Shown here in pieces: positions 1-6,287 of a stretch of 20,770 bases of DNA; within the stretch, counting starts at the first letter, position 1; each line of letters starts with the position of its first letter. Source of the stretch: JAWXTS01 sp044433305. GTDB lineage: Bacteria; Bacteroidota; Bacteroidia; Bacteroidales; Rikenellaceae. The translations under genes were made by a program, and so were the position numbers. The notes beneath the pieces are model-generated. The model was not told the DNA's origin and did not search any database. It worked only from the letters and a program-made list of their open reading frames with translations. The stretch is from positions 1-20,770 of the forward strand of contig JAWXTS010000026.1 in assembly GCA_044433305.1 (NCBI GenBank), written 5' to 3'.

Positions 1-1
1 A

Positions 2-361
2 GTTGTGGTTTGGGTTGACGACGTATTCGAGAATCTTGCCGATGGAGCAAGCTCTACTTCTGTTTCCACCTCTGCTGCAACCAGCTCGGCCAAGGTGAGC
101 ACATCATCTACAAGCAAGACTGCAACCAAGACTTTCTATCGTGTAGAGATTACCATGAATAGCTCGGGCCAAAGCCTTGGAGAGGCACACCAGAGCAATA
201 TAGCCAGTCTGGCAGCAGGCAAGGAGCTTTCTAAACTGTTTAACGAGAACGGCACTCCTATATTTGCTGTTGGCACTTTCACAAGCATAGAAGATGCCGA
301 CGCGTTGGCTAGTGCACTAAATGACATAGGTGATTGCACCGCAGTGGTTAAGAGTTTGTAG
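2..361 (+). CDS. C-terminal part of a protein with a SPOR-like domain (5' end outside window)
   Basis: The reading frame is open from the left edge of the window, so the true start probably lies upstream; the GTG at position 5 is only the first possible start inside the window. The visible 119 residues fall into three parts: a short acidic start (VWVDDVFENLADG), a low-complexity Ser/Thr/Ala/Lys linker of about 30 residues, and a folded-looking C-terminus of about 75 residues. The end of that C-terminus (PIFAVGTFTSIEDADALASA and what follows) has the pattern of the second half of a SPOR domain: a strand with V-G-x-F, then 'S-x-E-D-A-x-x-L', then a helix and a final strand. SPOR domains bind denuded septal peptidoglycan. 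Bacteroidota cell-wall enzymes and lipoproteins often carry one at the C-terminus behind a linker, so a cell-wall amidase or similar is possible, but the catalytic part is not visible. The domain call is moderate; the function is inference. Confidence 0.5.
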   Translation, partial: VVVWVDDVFENLADGASSTSVSTSAATSSAKVSTSSTSKTATKTFYRVEITMNSSGQSLGEAHQSNIASLAAGKELSKLFNENGTPIFAVGTFTSIEDADALASALNDIGDCTAVVKSL

Positions 362-379
362 CTTGCGAGCTTAAGTTTA

Positions 380-399
380 CACTATCACAGTTGATAGTG
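380..399. repeat. Perfect 7-bp inverted repeat
   Basis: CACTATC (380-386) and GATAGTG (393-399) are perfect inverted repeats around a 6-nt loop. The element lies just downstream of the SPOR-like gene and just upstream of the bidirectional terminator. It has no T-run on either side, so it is not a terminator by itself. It may be a stabilising 3' hairpin or chance. Confidence 0.4.
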
Positions 400-428
400 A
401 ATCCGTCGCTAGGAAAATCTAGATGCAA

Positions 429-473
429 AAAAGGCTGATTGGCAAAGTTTAAAACTAAGCTAATCAGCCTTTT
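429..473. terminator. Bidirectional intrinsic terminator between convergent genes
   Basis: AAAAGGCTGATTGGC (429-443) pairs with GCTAATCAGCCTTTT (459-473) to give a 15-bp stem with one G-U pair and a 15-nt loop. Reading the plus strand the stem ends in TTTT; reading the minus strand it ends in a run of six T. It sits between the stop of the SPOR-like gene at 361 (+) and the stop of the nuclease gene at 496 (-), so one hairpin can serve both transcripts. Confidence 0.85.
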
Positions 474-495
474 AAATGTTTAATATAGTAGCCTT

Positions 496-1275
496 TTATT
501 TGCCGTATATCTCGTTTATGACATTTGCTAAACGTATGCCACCTTTGTAAAGTTGAATCTCTAGGATAGGGCCAAACTCTGCGATGTAGTCATAGCTAAA
601 GTCACCATTCTCTGGAGTGCCATTATAAATCTTAGAGGCGTTATCTACGGTTTCCATAAACCAGATTACAGGAGTTCCCTCAGCAAGTTTTTGTTTCTCT
701 GCTTTAGAAAGAATATCTAGGTTATCTGCCCACTCTGTGTAGCTCCAAGGGCGTGAAGACTCGATGATAGCTGTATCCCATAGGGCGTGTAGAGATGTAG
801 GTTGACCAAACCATTTGATAGGGTACTTGTTGCCGCCTATGTCAGTCTTGCGACCAGCGTGCATAGGGCAGTGCATATCTGCTATGGTATGGATAAGCAT
901 CTTGAAATATACTTTCTCAACGCTGTCTGATAGGTTGCCGCTCTTAAGTTGGTTGATAAGGTCGATAGTAGCTGTTACCACGTCACCAGCTGGCTCCTTA
1001 GACATGGTCTGATAAGTATAGCCTTCGTCTACATTGGCATAGTGCCAAGGAGATGTATGCTTAAATTCAGGCATAGAGCGAATCTCATCCATCCATGATG
1101 CGTAGTAGACCATAGAGTGGTTATCTAGAAGCTCGGCTACCTTCTTTGCAGCTTTCTTATTAAGATTCTCCTGAGCGATAGAGGTAACAATGGCGTGACC
1201 CTTGCCCCCCCAGCCAAATGCTGTTGTTGACATTAGCAGACATAGCTGCAATGCGATGATTAATTTCTTCATCAT
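496..1275 (-). CDS. Secreted S1/P1-family zinc-dependent nuclease
   Basis: 259 residues. A cleavable signal peptide (MMKKLIIALQLCLLMSTTAFG) is followed directly by WGGKGH. In S1/P1 nucleases the mature protein must begin with Trp, because its amino group and carbonyl bind zinc. All nine expected zinc-ligand positions can be read: W22 and the His of WGGKGH, the Asp of SWMDEIR, the His of SPWHYAN, His and Asp of LIHTIADMHCPMH plus its last His, and the His and Asp of LHALWDT. The family cleaves single-stranded DNA and RNA and can remove 3'-phosphates; the product should be periplasmic or exported and may scavenge nucleotides. The ATG follows the lepA stop by 21 bp on the same strand, so the two are probably co-transcribed. 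The mature N-terminus is encoded by a run of seven G (plus-strand C7 at 1205-1211). Family call secure; substrate preference unknown. Confidence 0.93.
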   Translation of the reverse strand: MMKKLIIALQLCLLMSTTAFGWGGKGHAIVTSIAQENLNKKAAKKVAELLDNHSMVYYASWMDEIRSMPEFKHTSPWHYANVDEGYTYQTMSKEPAGDVVTATIDLINQLKSGNLSDSVEKVYFKMLIHTIADMHCPMHAGRKTDIGGNKYPIKWFGQPTSLHALWDTAIIESSRPWSYTEWADNLDILSKAEKQKLAEGTPVIWFMETVDNASKIYNGTPENGDFSYDYIAEFGPILEIQLYKGGIRLANVINEIYGK

Positions 1276-1296
1276 AATACTTTGTTTTTGAGTTTA

Positions 1297-3084
1297 TTAG
1301 TCCATCTTAAGTACGGCAAGGAAGGCTTCTTGAGGAACCTGCACGTTGCCCACTTGGCGCATACGTTTCTTGCCTTTCTTTTGTTTCTCTAGCAGCTTGC
1401 GCTTACGAGATATGTCACCACCATAACACTTGGCTGTAACGTCCTTGCGCACAGCTTTCACGGTCTCGCGGGCAATAATCTTAGCTCCTATGGCAGCCTG
1501 AATAGCTATGTCGAACTGCTGGCGCGGGATTAGCTCCTTTAGCTTCTCGCACATCTTGCGACCAAAGTCATAAGCGTTATCGAAGTAAGTCAGAGACGAC
1601 AGTGCATCCACTGGCTCGCTATTAAGCAGTATATCTAGCTTAGCCAGCTTGCTAGGTTTGTAGCCTATCTGGTGGTAGTCGAACGATGCATAACCACGAG
1701 ATATGCTCTTAAGTCTATCATAGAAGTCGAATACAATCTCTGACAGAGGCATCTCGAAGTTGACCTCTACCCTATCCTGAGTTATAAATACCTGATTGGT
1801 AAGTGTTCCGCGCTTGTCGATACAAAGTTTCATGACGTTGCCAAGGTAGTCGCTCGATGTTATAATCTGAGCAAGGATATAAGGCTCCTCTATCGAAGAT
1901 ATGAGTGTAGGCTCAGGAAGTCCCGAAGGGTTGTGTACGTCTATTGTCTCGCCCTTTGTGGTGTGAGCTATAAACGAAACGTTTGGCACAGTGGTAATAA
2001 CATCCATGTCGAATTCACGATACAAACGTTCTTGGATAATCTCCATGTGGAGCAAGCCAAGGAATCCGCAGCGGAATCCAAAACCTAAGGCCAATGATGA
2101 CTCTGGCTCAAAGGTCAGCGAGGCATCATTAAGTTTAAGCTTTTCAAGCGAGTTGCGTAGGTTCTCATACTCGTCTGTCGACACTGGATATAGACCAGCA
2201 AAGACCATAGGCTTAACATCCTCAAAGCCTTCGATGGAAACATCACAAGGATTTGAAACATGAGTAACCGTGTCACCAACTTTCACGTCGGCCGATGTCT
2301 TGATACCAGAGATTAGGTATCCTACATTACCTGCTTTCAGCTCTTGTGTTGGGGATAGTTTTAGTTTAAGCACGCCGATTTCGTCTGCGCCATATTCGCT
2401 ACCTGTATTAAAGAACTTGACTCTCTCACCACTTTTGATGGTGCCGTTCATGATTCTAAAGTAGACGATGATACCCCTAAATGGGTTGAATACAGAGTCA
2501 AATATCAGTGCTTGTAGAGGTGCGTCTTCGTCACCCTCGGGTGCAGGTACGCGCTCCACGATGGCTTGTAATACTTCTTCAACACCCTGACCTGTCTTGC
2601 CCGATGCAGCGAGAATATCGTCGCGGTCGCAGCCCAGCAAATCAACAATCTGATCTTTAACTTCCTCGACCATAGCCGCGTCCATATCGATTTTATTAAG
2701 CACGGGAATAATCTCCAAGTTGTGCTCTAGGGCCAAATATAGGTTGGATATTGTTTGAGCCTGAATACCTTGGGTTGCATCTACGATAAGTAGTGCTCCC
2801 TCGCACGAGGCAATGGCACGTGATACTTCATAAGAGAAGTCGACGTGACCCGGGGTGTCAATAAGGTTGAGCGTATAATCCTCATTATTATAGTTATACG
2901 CCATCTGTATGGCATGGCTCTTAATAGTGATGCCTTTTTCTCTTTCGAGGTCCATATCATCAAGCACCTGAGACTGTAATTCGCGCTCGGTCAGGGTTTT
3001 GGTTTTCTCCAAAAGCCTATCTGCCAAGGTACTCTTACCGTGGTCTATATGTGCAATGATACAAAAGTTACGTATGTTCTTCAT
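1297..3084 (-). CDS. lepA: Elongation factor 4 (LepA), ribosome-associated GTPase
   Basis: 595 residues, the normal length for LepA. The GTPase motifs are intact: G1 AHIDHGKST (residues 11-19), G3 DTPGHVDF (76-83) and G4 NKID (130-133), followed by the EF-G-like beta-barrel and domains III and V, and the LepA-specific C-terminal domain ending in KKRMRQVGNVQVPQEAFLAV. LepA is a translational GTPase that binds stalled or initiating ribosomes and affects back-translocation or initiation. The ATG at 3084 fits family alignments from memory (MKNIRNFCIIAHIDHGKST). The gene is first in a two-gene unit with the secreted nuclease, an association with no obvious functional logic. Nothing is truncated or odd. 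Confidence 0.98.
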   Translation of the reverse strand: MKNIRNFCIIAHIDHGKSTLADRLLEKTKTLTERELQSQVLDDMDLEREKGITIKSHAIQMAYNYNNEDYTLNLIDTPGHVDFSYEVSRAIASCEGALLIVDATQGIQAQTISNLYLALEHNLEIIPVLNKIDMDAAMVEEVKDQIVDLLGCDRDDILAASGKTGQGVEEVLQAIVERVPAPEGDEDAPLQALIFDSVFNPFRGIIVYFRIMNGTIKSGERVKFFNTGSEYGADEIGVLKLKLSPTQELKAGNVGYLISGIKTSADVKVGDTVTHVSNPCDVSIEGFEDVKPMVFAGLYPVSTDEYENLRNSLEKLKLNDASLTFEPESSLALGFGFRCGFLGLLHMEIIQERLYREFDMDVITTVPNVSFIAHTTKGETIDVHNPSGLPEPTLISSIEEPYILAQIITSSDYLGNVMKLCIDKRGTLTNQVFITQDRVEVNFEMPLSEIVFDFYDRLKSISRGYASFDYHQIGYKPSKLAKLDILLNSEPVDALSSLTYFDNAYDFGRKMCEKLKELIPRQQFDIAIQAAIGAKIIARETVKAVRKDVTAKCYGGDISRKRKLLEKQKKGKKRMRQVGNVQVPQEAFLAVLKMD

Positions 3085-3103
3085 AAATAAGTTTGATGAT
3101 TCG

Positions 3104-3111
3104 CAAAGTTA
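3104..3111 (-). promoter_or_regulatory. Candidate -7 box for lepA
   Basis: On the minus strand this reads TAACTTTG, an exact match to the Bacteroidota -7 consensus TAnnTTTG, 19 bp upstream of the lepA ATG. No convincing TTG -33 box lies at the usual 19-21 bp spacing, so the call rests on the -7 box and its position. The predicted leader would be very short, about 15 nt. Confidence 0.5.
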
Positions 3112-3160
3112 ATTATTTTTATGAGATTTTCAGTACTAATCCAACAATTACACAACTATA
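3109..3160 (+). repeat. Promoter/leader repeat, copy A (degenerate)
   Basis: This 52-bp stretch aligns without gaps to 4431-4482 with 41 of 52 identical positions by hand count. In copy B the matching part contains the -7 box TACTTTTG and the leader of the UbiA-family gene. In copy A the equivalent box reads TATTTTTA and lacks the final G. The shared core is TACTAATCCAA. No plus-strand gene begins near copy A, which lies in the lepA-lipoprotein gap and partly overlaps the predicted lepA promoter. Confidence 0.65.
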
Positions 3161-3266
3161 TTATAACTCGAAACTACATAAAACGATTTTTAGAGATTAC
3201 CTAGTTGCTACATTCATGTTTTGAATAGAATAATTGGGTCGTATGCGGTATAATATTTATTAAAGA
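3161..3266. other. Remaining unassigned part of the 333-bp lepA-lipoprotein gap
   Basis: The gene-free region 3085-3417 holds the lepA promoter, repeat copy A, and, from 3267 on, the promoter and leader of the downstream lipoprotein. Between them, 3161-3266 is AT-rich sequence in which I see no ORF with a plausible start, no RNA gene and no strong hairpin. Confidence 0.5.
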
Positions 3267-3298
3267 TTGCACTAATTTAATAAATATAATTATCTTTG
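3267..3298 (+). promoter_or_regulatory. Bacteroidota-type promoter for the SMP-30-like lipoprotein
   Basis: TTG at 3267-3269 and TATCTTTG at 3291-3298 are separated by 21 bp. This matches the -33 TTG / -7 TAnnTTTG architecture of the primary sigma factor in this phylum. Transcription would begin near 3303-3306 and give a leader of about 110 nt before the ATG at 3418. Confidence 0.65.
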
Positions 3299-3299
3299 C

Positions 3300-3383
3300 T
3301 TGGGACCCAACACGTGGAAAACATCTAAGCGAGTATATTGTAGGTGTTTAAGTCCCAAACAAGCCAGGGAGAGCCTCTCCCCC
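3300..3383 (+). promoter_or_regulatory. Foldable 5' leader of unknown class upstream of the lipoprotein gene
   Basis: Three pairings can be drawn by eye. Outer: TTGGGAC (3300-3306) with GTCCCAA (3352-3358), perfect. Inner: AACATCTA (3320-3327) with TAGGTGTT (3341-3348), eight pairs with one G-U, loop 3328-3340. Downstream: GGGAGAG (3367-3373) with CTCTCCC (3375-3381); in practice this is a 5-bp stem with a 5-nt loop. The downstream hairpin is followed by CC and only three T, so it is at best a weak terminator; it ends about 35 nt before the ATG. I could not match the sequence to a riboswitch class I know. A caveat is that the outer 5' arm lies at the predicted transcription start. Confidence 0.4.
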
Positions 3384-3417
3384 TTTAGTTAATTACTATA
3401 AAAAACTTATTTCAATT

Positions 3418-4314
3418 ATGAAAACAAAATCGACTTTTGCCGTATTGGCACTTGCATCAACAATGATTTTTGGCAGCTGTGCCGAGCAAGCCGTAAAACC
3501 AACAGAGGTGGTTATCTCCGAGGGTTTTAGATTCAACGAAAGTGTATGCCCTTATGATGGAGGTATCTTAGTTGCTAACTTTGGTAACAAAGGTGAAACC
3601 TATAATGGTCAAAACAACGATGGCCTTGGCTACATCTCTATGTTTAAAGATGGAGAGCTATCGACCTTTATTCCAAGCGATGGTTATCTATCAGCCCCTA
3701 AAGGAATGTTGGTTAAGGATGGTTACCTACTAATATGTGATGTCAATAAACTTGTTGCCTACAATCTTAACGAGCTTAGTGCTGCGCCTCAGGTTCTAAA
3801 GTTTCCAGAGAGCGAAGTGGTGCTAAACGATATAACATCAAACGGAAATACAATTTATGTTTCTGTTAGTAGTTCGGGCAAGATATTCACCCTAGATGGT
3901 TCTGACTTGGCTAACCTTGCCTCTATTGAGCCTCAGCTTTGGTGTAATATTGACGGTGCCAACGGTGTTCTAATTCACAACTCAGTATTGTATGGATGTG
4001 CTTTTGCTCAGACCGATGTTCTAGGACCAGAGAATATCGTTTACAAGATTACTGATTTGAACAACCCTGTGCCAGAGAAATTGATAGATATACCTAATAA
4101 ATGGGATGGTGTCGCCATATCAGAAGACGGAAAGACCCTATATGCTGGTTGCTGGGTGCCACCAAGCATCTATGCTCTAGATCTTGAAACAGGCGTAGCA
4201 ACACTTCTTGATTTGGATTACGAGCTTGAGACTCCTGCTGACTTTGCACTCTTCGGAGGCAAGCTATATGTCCCAGATCTTGCAGCTAGCACATTGCTAA
4301 TTAAGGATTTGTAG
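3418..4314 (+). CDS. SMP-30/gluconolactonase-like beta-propeller lipoprotein
   Basis: 298 residues. The N-terminus is a lipoprotein signal with lipobox FGSC and lipidated Cys21, so the product should be membrane-anchored in the envelope. The rest looks like a single six-bladed propeller of the SMP-30/SGL type: repeated patterns of 'G-x-L/I-Y-V/A' strands every 40-50 residues (GYLLICD, NTIYVSV, KTLYAGC, GKLYVPD). Three metal-ligand motifs of that family can be matched: SEGF with Glu35, VVLNDIT with Asn137, and KWDGVAISEDGKT with Asp230. This supports a divalent-metal lactonase-type site, but the substrate cannot be predicted. Five further Cys residues occur in the mature part. The gene stands alone between its own promoter and a strong terminator. 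An NHL-type non-catalytic propeller is the main alternative. Confidence 0.75.
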   Translation: MKTKSTFAVLALASTMIFGSCAEQAVKPTEVVISEGFRFNESVCPYDGGILVANFGNKGETYNGQNNDGLGYISMFKDGELSTFIPSDGYLSAPKGMLVKDGYLLICDVNKLVAYNLNELSAAPQVLKFPESEVVLNDITSNGNTIYVSVSSSGKIFTLDGSDLANLASIEPQLWCNIDGANGVLIHNSVLYGCAFAQTDVLGPENIVYKITDLNNPVPEKLIDIPNKWDGVAISEDGKTLYAGCWVPPSIYALDLETGVATLLDLDYELETPADFALFGGKLYVPDLAASTLLIKDL

Positions 4315-4338
4315 CATCATAATTAGCAGTTAAATTTT

Positions 4339-4388
4339 ACGGCGCAGAAGCACTTGAAAGAAAGTCTTCTGCGTCGTATTTATTTTTA
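4339..4388 (+). terminator. Intrinsic terminator after the lipoprotein gene
   Basis: ACGGCGCAGAAG (4339-4350) pairs with CTTCTGCGTCGT (4366-4377): 12 bp with one G-U and a 15-nt loop, followed by the T-rich ATTTATTTTTA. It lies 24 bp after the stop codon. Confidence 0.85.
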
Positions 4389-4413
4389 AGAGTTATTGAT
4401 AGCGATGTACTTA

Positions 4414-4443
4414 TTGCTTTTGTCTTGTATTTGGTTACTTTTG
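4414..4443 (+). promoter_or_regulatory. Bacteroidota-type promoter for the UbiA-family gene
   Basis: TTG at 4414-4416 and TACTTTTG at 4436-4443 are exactly 19 bp apart. Transcription would begin near 4449 and leave a leader of about 39 nt before the ATG at 4488. The -7 box is inside repeat copy B. Confidence 0.65.
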
Positions 4444-4482
4444 TGAGATTTTTAATACTAATCCAATAATTACCTCACTATT
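4431..4482 (+). repeat. Promoter/leader repeat, copy B
   Basis: This is the partner of 3109-3160 (41 of 52 positions identical, no gaps). It covers the -7 box and most of the untranslated leader of the UbiA-family gene and ends 5 bp before its ATG. Confidence 0.65.
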
Positions 4483-4487
4483 ATATT

Positions 4488-5357
4488 ATGCAACACTTAA
4501 CAAAAAGAGTCTTAGCTTACGCCTCGTTAGTCAAATTTAGCCACTCGGTTTTTGCTATGCCCTTTGCTCTTGTAGGATTCACTTATGCCTATGCAAGCCT
4601 CGATATACCCTTTGATGGCCTGCTACTTATAAAGGTTGTTGCCTGCATGATTTTTGCGCGCAACACCGCCATGGCCTTCAACAGATATGCCGACCGAAAG
4701 ATTGATGCTATGAATCAGAGAACGAGTATGCGTGAGATTCCTGCGGGCAAGATATCTGCACGTGCTGCTCTTGTGTTCTGCATGGTTAATATCTTGCTGT
4801 TTATTGGCACCTGCGCCTTAATCAATCCTTTGTGTCTGTATCTTTCGCCCGGAGCTCTGTTTGTAGTTCTGATATATAGCTATGCAAAACGCTTTACAGC
4901 CCTGTGTCATATAATCCTTGGGCTTTCCCTTGCCATAGCACCCGTTGGCGCATATATAGCCGTTGCAGGCAAGTTCGCACCGCTGCCTATGGTGTTGTCT
5001 GTTCTTGTGATAACATGGGTGTCGGGATTCGACATTATCTATGCTCTGCAAGATGCCGAGTTTGACAGCGAGCATAAATTAAATTCTATACCTTCAAAGT
5101 TAGGTCTTAAGAACTCCTTAATTGTGAGTAGCTTACTTCATGTTGTAAGCATTGCTGTTGTTTTAGTTATTGCTTTTATGATAGATGCAGGTATACTGTA
5201 CTACATAGGTGCCGCCATCTTTTCGCTGCTTATGGTGTATCAACATTCTATTGTTAAGGCCAATGACCTATCTCGTGTGACACTTGCCTTTGGCACAGTG
5301 AATGGCGTTGCTAGTGTTATCTATGGCATATTTACCATAGCAGATTTGCTGATATAA
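4488..5357 (+). CDS. UbiA-family membrane prenyltransferase
   Basis: 289 residues, mostly hydrophobic, with about eight to nine predicted transmembrane segments. Both aspartate-rich motifs that bind Mg-prenyl diphosphate are intact: NRYADRKID (Asn65, Asp69, Asp73) and YALQDAEFD (Tyr185, Asp189, Asp193). The family moves a polyprenyl chain onto an aromatic acceptor in the membrane. The start NxxxDxxxD spacing, the 'RTSMREIPAG' that follows it and the overall length resemble the 4-hydroxybenzoate-polyprenyltransferase-like branch, which in anaerobes includes MqnP of the futalosine menaquinone route. Since many Bacteroidales use the classical Men pathway with MenA, the actual acceptor is uncertain. 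No quinone-pathway gene is nearby to settle it. The gene is monocistronic, with its own promoter. Family call is secure, acceptor not. Confidence 0.88.
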   Translation: MQHLTKRVLAYASLVKFSHSVFAMPFALVGFTYAYASLDIPFDGLLLIKVVACMIFARNTAMAFNRYADRKIDAMNQRTSMREIPAGKISARAALVFCMVNILLFIGTCALINPLCLYLSPGALFVVLIYSYAKRFTALCHIILGLSLAIAPVGAYIAVAGKFAPLPMVLSVLVITWVSGFDIIYALQDAEFDSEHKLNSIPSKLGLKNSLIVSSLLHVVSIAVVLVIAFMIDAGILYYIGAAIFSLLMVYQHSIVKANDLSRVTLAFGTVNGVASVIYGIFTIADLLI

Positions 5358-5406
5358 AGAGGATGACTAATAAGCACTCATCTGCTGCCTTACTAGATAC
5401 AAAGAA

Positions 5407-5441
5407 GGGAATGACCAACAAGTAATGCTATGGTCATTCCC
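5407..5441 (-). terminator. Intrinsic terminator between convergent UbiA-family and ACT-like genes
   Basis: GGGAATGACC (5407-5416) and GGTCATTCCC (5432-5441) form a perfect 10-bp stem with a 15-nt loop. On the minus strand the stem is followed by TTCTTTG, a modest T-tract, 27 bp after the stop of the ACT-like gene. On the plus strand it is followed by CTATAAAAA, so it works less obviously for the UbiA-family gene, though it may still protect that 3' end. Confidence 0.65.
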
Positions 5442-5467
5442 CTATAAAAATATCTTAAAGCAAGAAT

Positions 5468-6139
5468 CTATTGTAGTCCTGCTTGACGTTTTGCATCCAT
5501 GATAATGGTAAAGGCGCGGTGAATATCATCATCGCCCAAAACCACAGTAAACTCATTTGTTGTACTGATAACCTCAGAGATGTTGATGTTGTCCCATGCA
5601 AGCTCCTTGAATATATAGTAATATACACCTGGGCAGATAGTATTCTCTGAAGGCAACTTCACGGTTATAGACGACAAGTCATGAGTAAGAGTCAACAGAG
5701 CCTCCTCCTTGAATATGTCCTCCACGATGTGAATGATAGAGTTGCTTACAACAAGAGTTGTTTCGTGTATACCTTGAGAGAAAGTACAGAACACGTCTTT
5801 CATTGTTTGTATCTTGTCCAAAAGGATAGATTGTTTCTCGTATAGTGTTGGTGAGTTCACAAAGGTGAAGTCGGCAAGGTTAGAACGCACGATTACATCT
5901 CCGATATGCTCGATGACCTTTTTGAACTTCATTGCAGACATAAGCTCTAGACGAGGCACTAACCTGTTGAGAGCCATTATCACTGCGCTATCATTAACTT
6001 CTTTACCTACTTTCTTTTCGATCTCAGGTTTGAGTTTACGAGCAAGGGCCGACAGATTGATAAGTCCATCAACTAGGGCACCTTCGAGGAAGGGTTTCTT
6101 CTTTATTACTTCTTCAACAGCGTTTGGAATTGTGAGCAT
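5468..6139 (-). CDS. Conserved protein with ACT-like C-terminal domain, divergent from lysC; possible regulator
   Basis: 223 residues, no signal peptide or membrane segment, so cytosolic. The first 60 residues are helical and look like a small winged-helix or helix-turn-helix unit (DGLINLSALARKLKPEIEKK, then DSAVIMALNRLVPRL). The C-terminal 60-70 residues have the beta-alpha-beta-beta-alpha-beta pattern of ACT domains (LSSITVKLP, GVYYYIFKELAWDNINISEV, NEFTVVLGDDDIHRAFTIIM). This closely resembles the second ACT unit of aspartokinases, including the 'ISxVISTTNE' turn that in aspartokinase lies by the amino-acid site. From memory, similar proteins occur in other Bacteroidota, often annotated only by the ACT similarity; I know no demonstrated function. 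It has no kinase domain. It is transcribed divergently from lysC across a 148-bp gap, which suggests amino-acid-responsive control of lysine synthesis, but that is inference. Confidence 0.8.
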   Translation of the reverse strand: MLTIPNAVEEVIKKKPFLEGALVDGLINLSALARKLKPEIEKKVGKEVNDSAVIMALNRLVPRLELMSAMKFKKVIEHIGDVIVRSNLADFTFVNSPTLYEKQSILLDKIQTMKDVFCTFSQGIHETTLVVSNSIIHIVEDIFKEEALLTLTHDLSSITVKLPSENTICPGVYYYIFKELAWDNINISEVISTTNEFTVVLGDDDIHRAFTIIMDAKRQAGLQ

Positions 6140-6220
6140 TGTCGTTTATTATTAATGTATAAAATTGTACTACTTCTTATGTTGTTGCAAAAAAAATAAA
6201 AATATAGCAGAAAAACAAAC

Positions 6221-6235
6221 AAAGTATAATACTTT
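6221..6235. promoter_or_regulatory. Palindrome over the predicted lysC -7 box (candidate operator)
   Basis: AAAGTAT (6221-6227) and ATACTTT (6229-6235) are perfect inverted repeats around one base. The pattern extends imperfectly to ACAAAGTAT / ATACTTTTGT with a one-base bulge. It lies in the gap between the divergent ACT-like gene and lysC and overlaps the candidate lysC -7 box. Read on the minus strand the left half also gives ATACTTTG, close to a -7 box for the ACT-like gene. It could be an operator or simply two back-to-back promoter boxes. Confidence 0.4.
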
Positions 6236-6237
6236 TG
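6230..6237 (+). promoter_or_regulatory. Candidate -7 box for lysC-lysA
   Basis: TACTTTTG matches TAnnTTTG exactly and lies 50 bp before the lysC ATG. No TTG is seen at 19-21 bp upstream, where the sequence is A-rich. A second match, TATTTTTG (6250-6257), lies just downstream and is a possible alternative. Confidence 0.45.
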
Positions 6238-6287
6238 TGACAGAAGCGCTATTTTTGTGCGATTTTAAATGATTCAGTGAATAATTT

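Noticed and set aside
6238..6287. Lysine riboswitch before lysC
   Set aside because: The leader after the candidate -7 box is only about 45 nt, far too short for the lysine riboswitch fold, and its conserved helices are absent.
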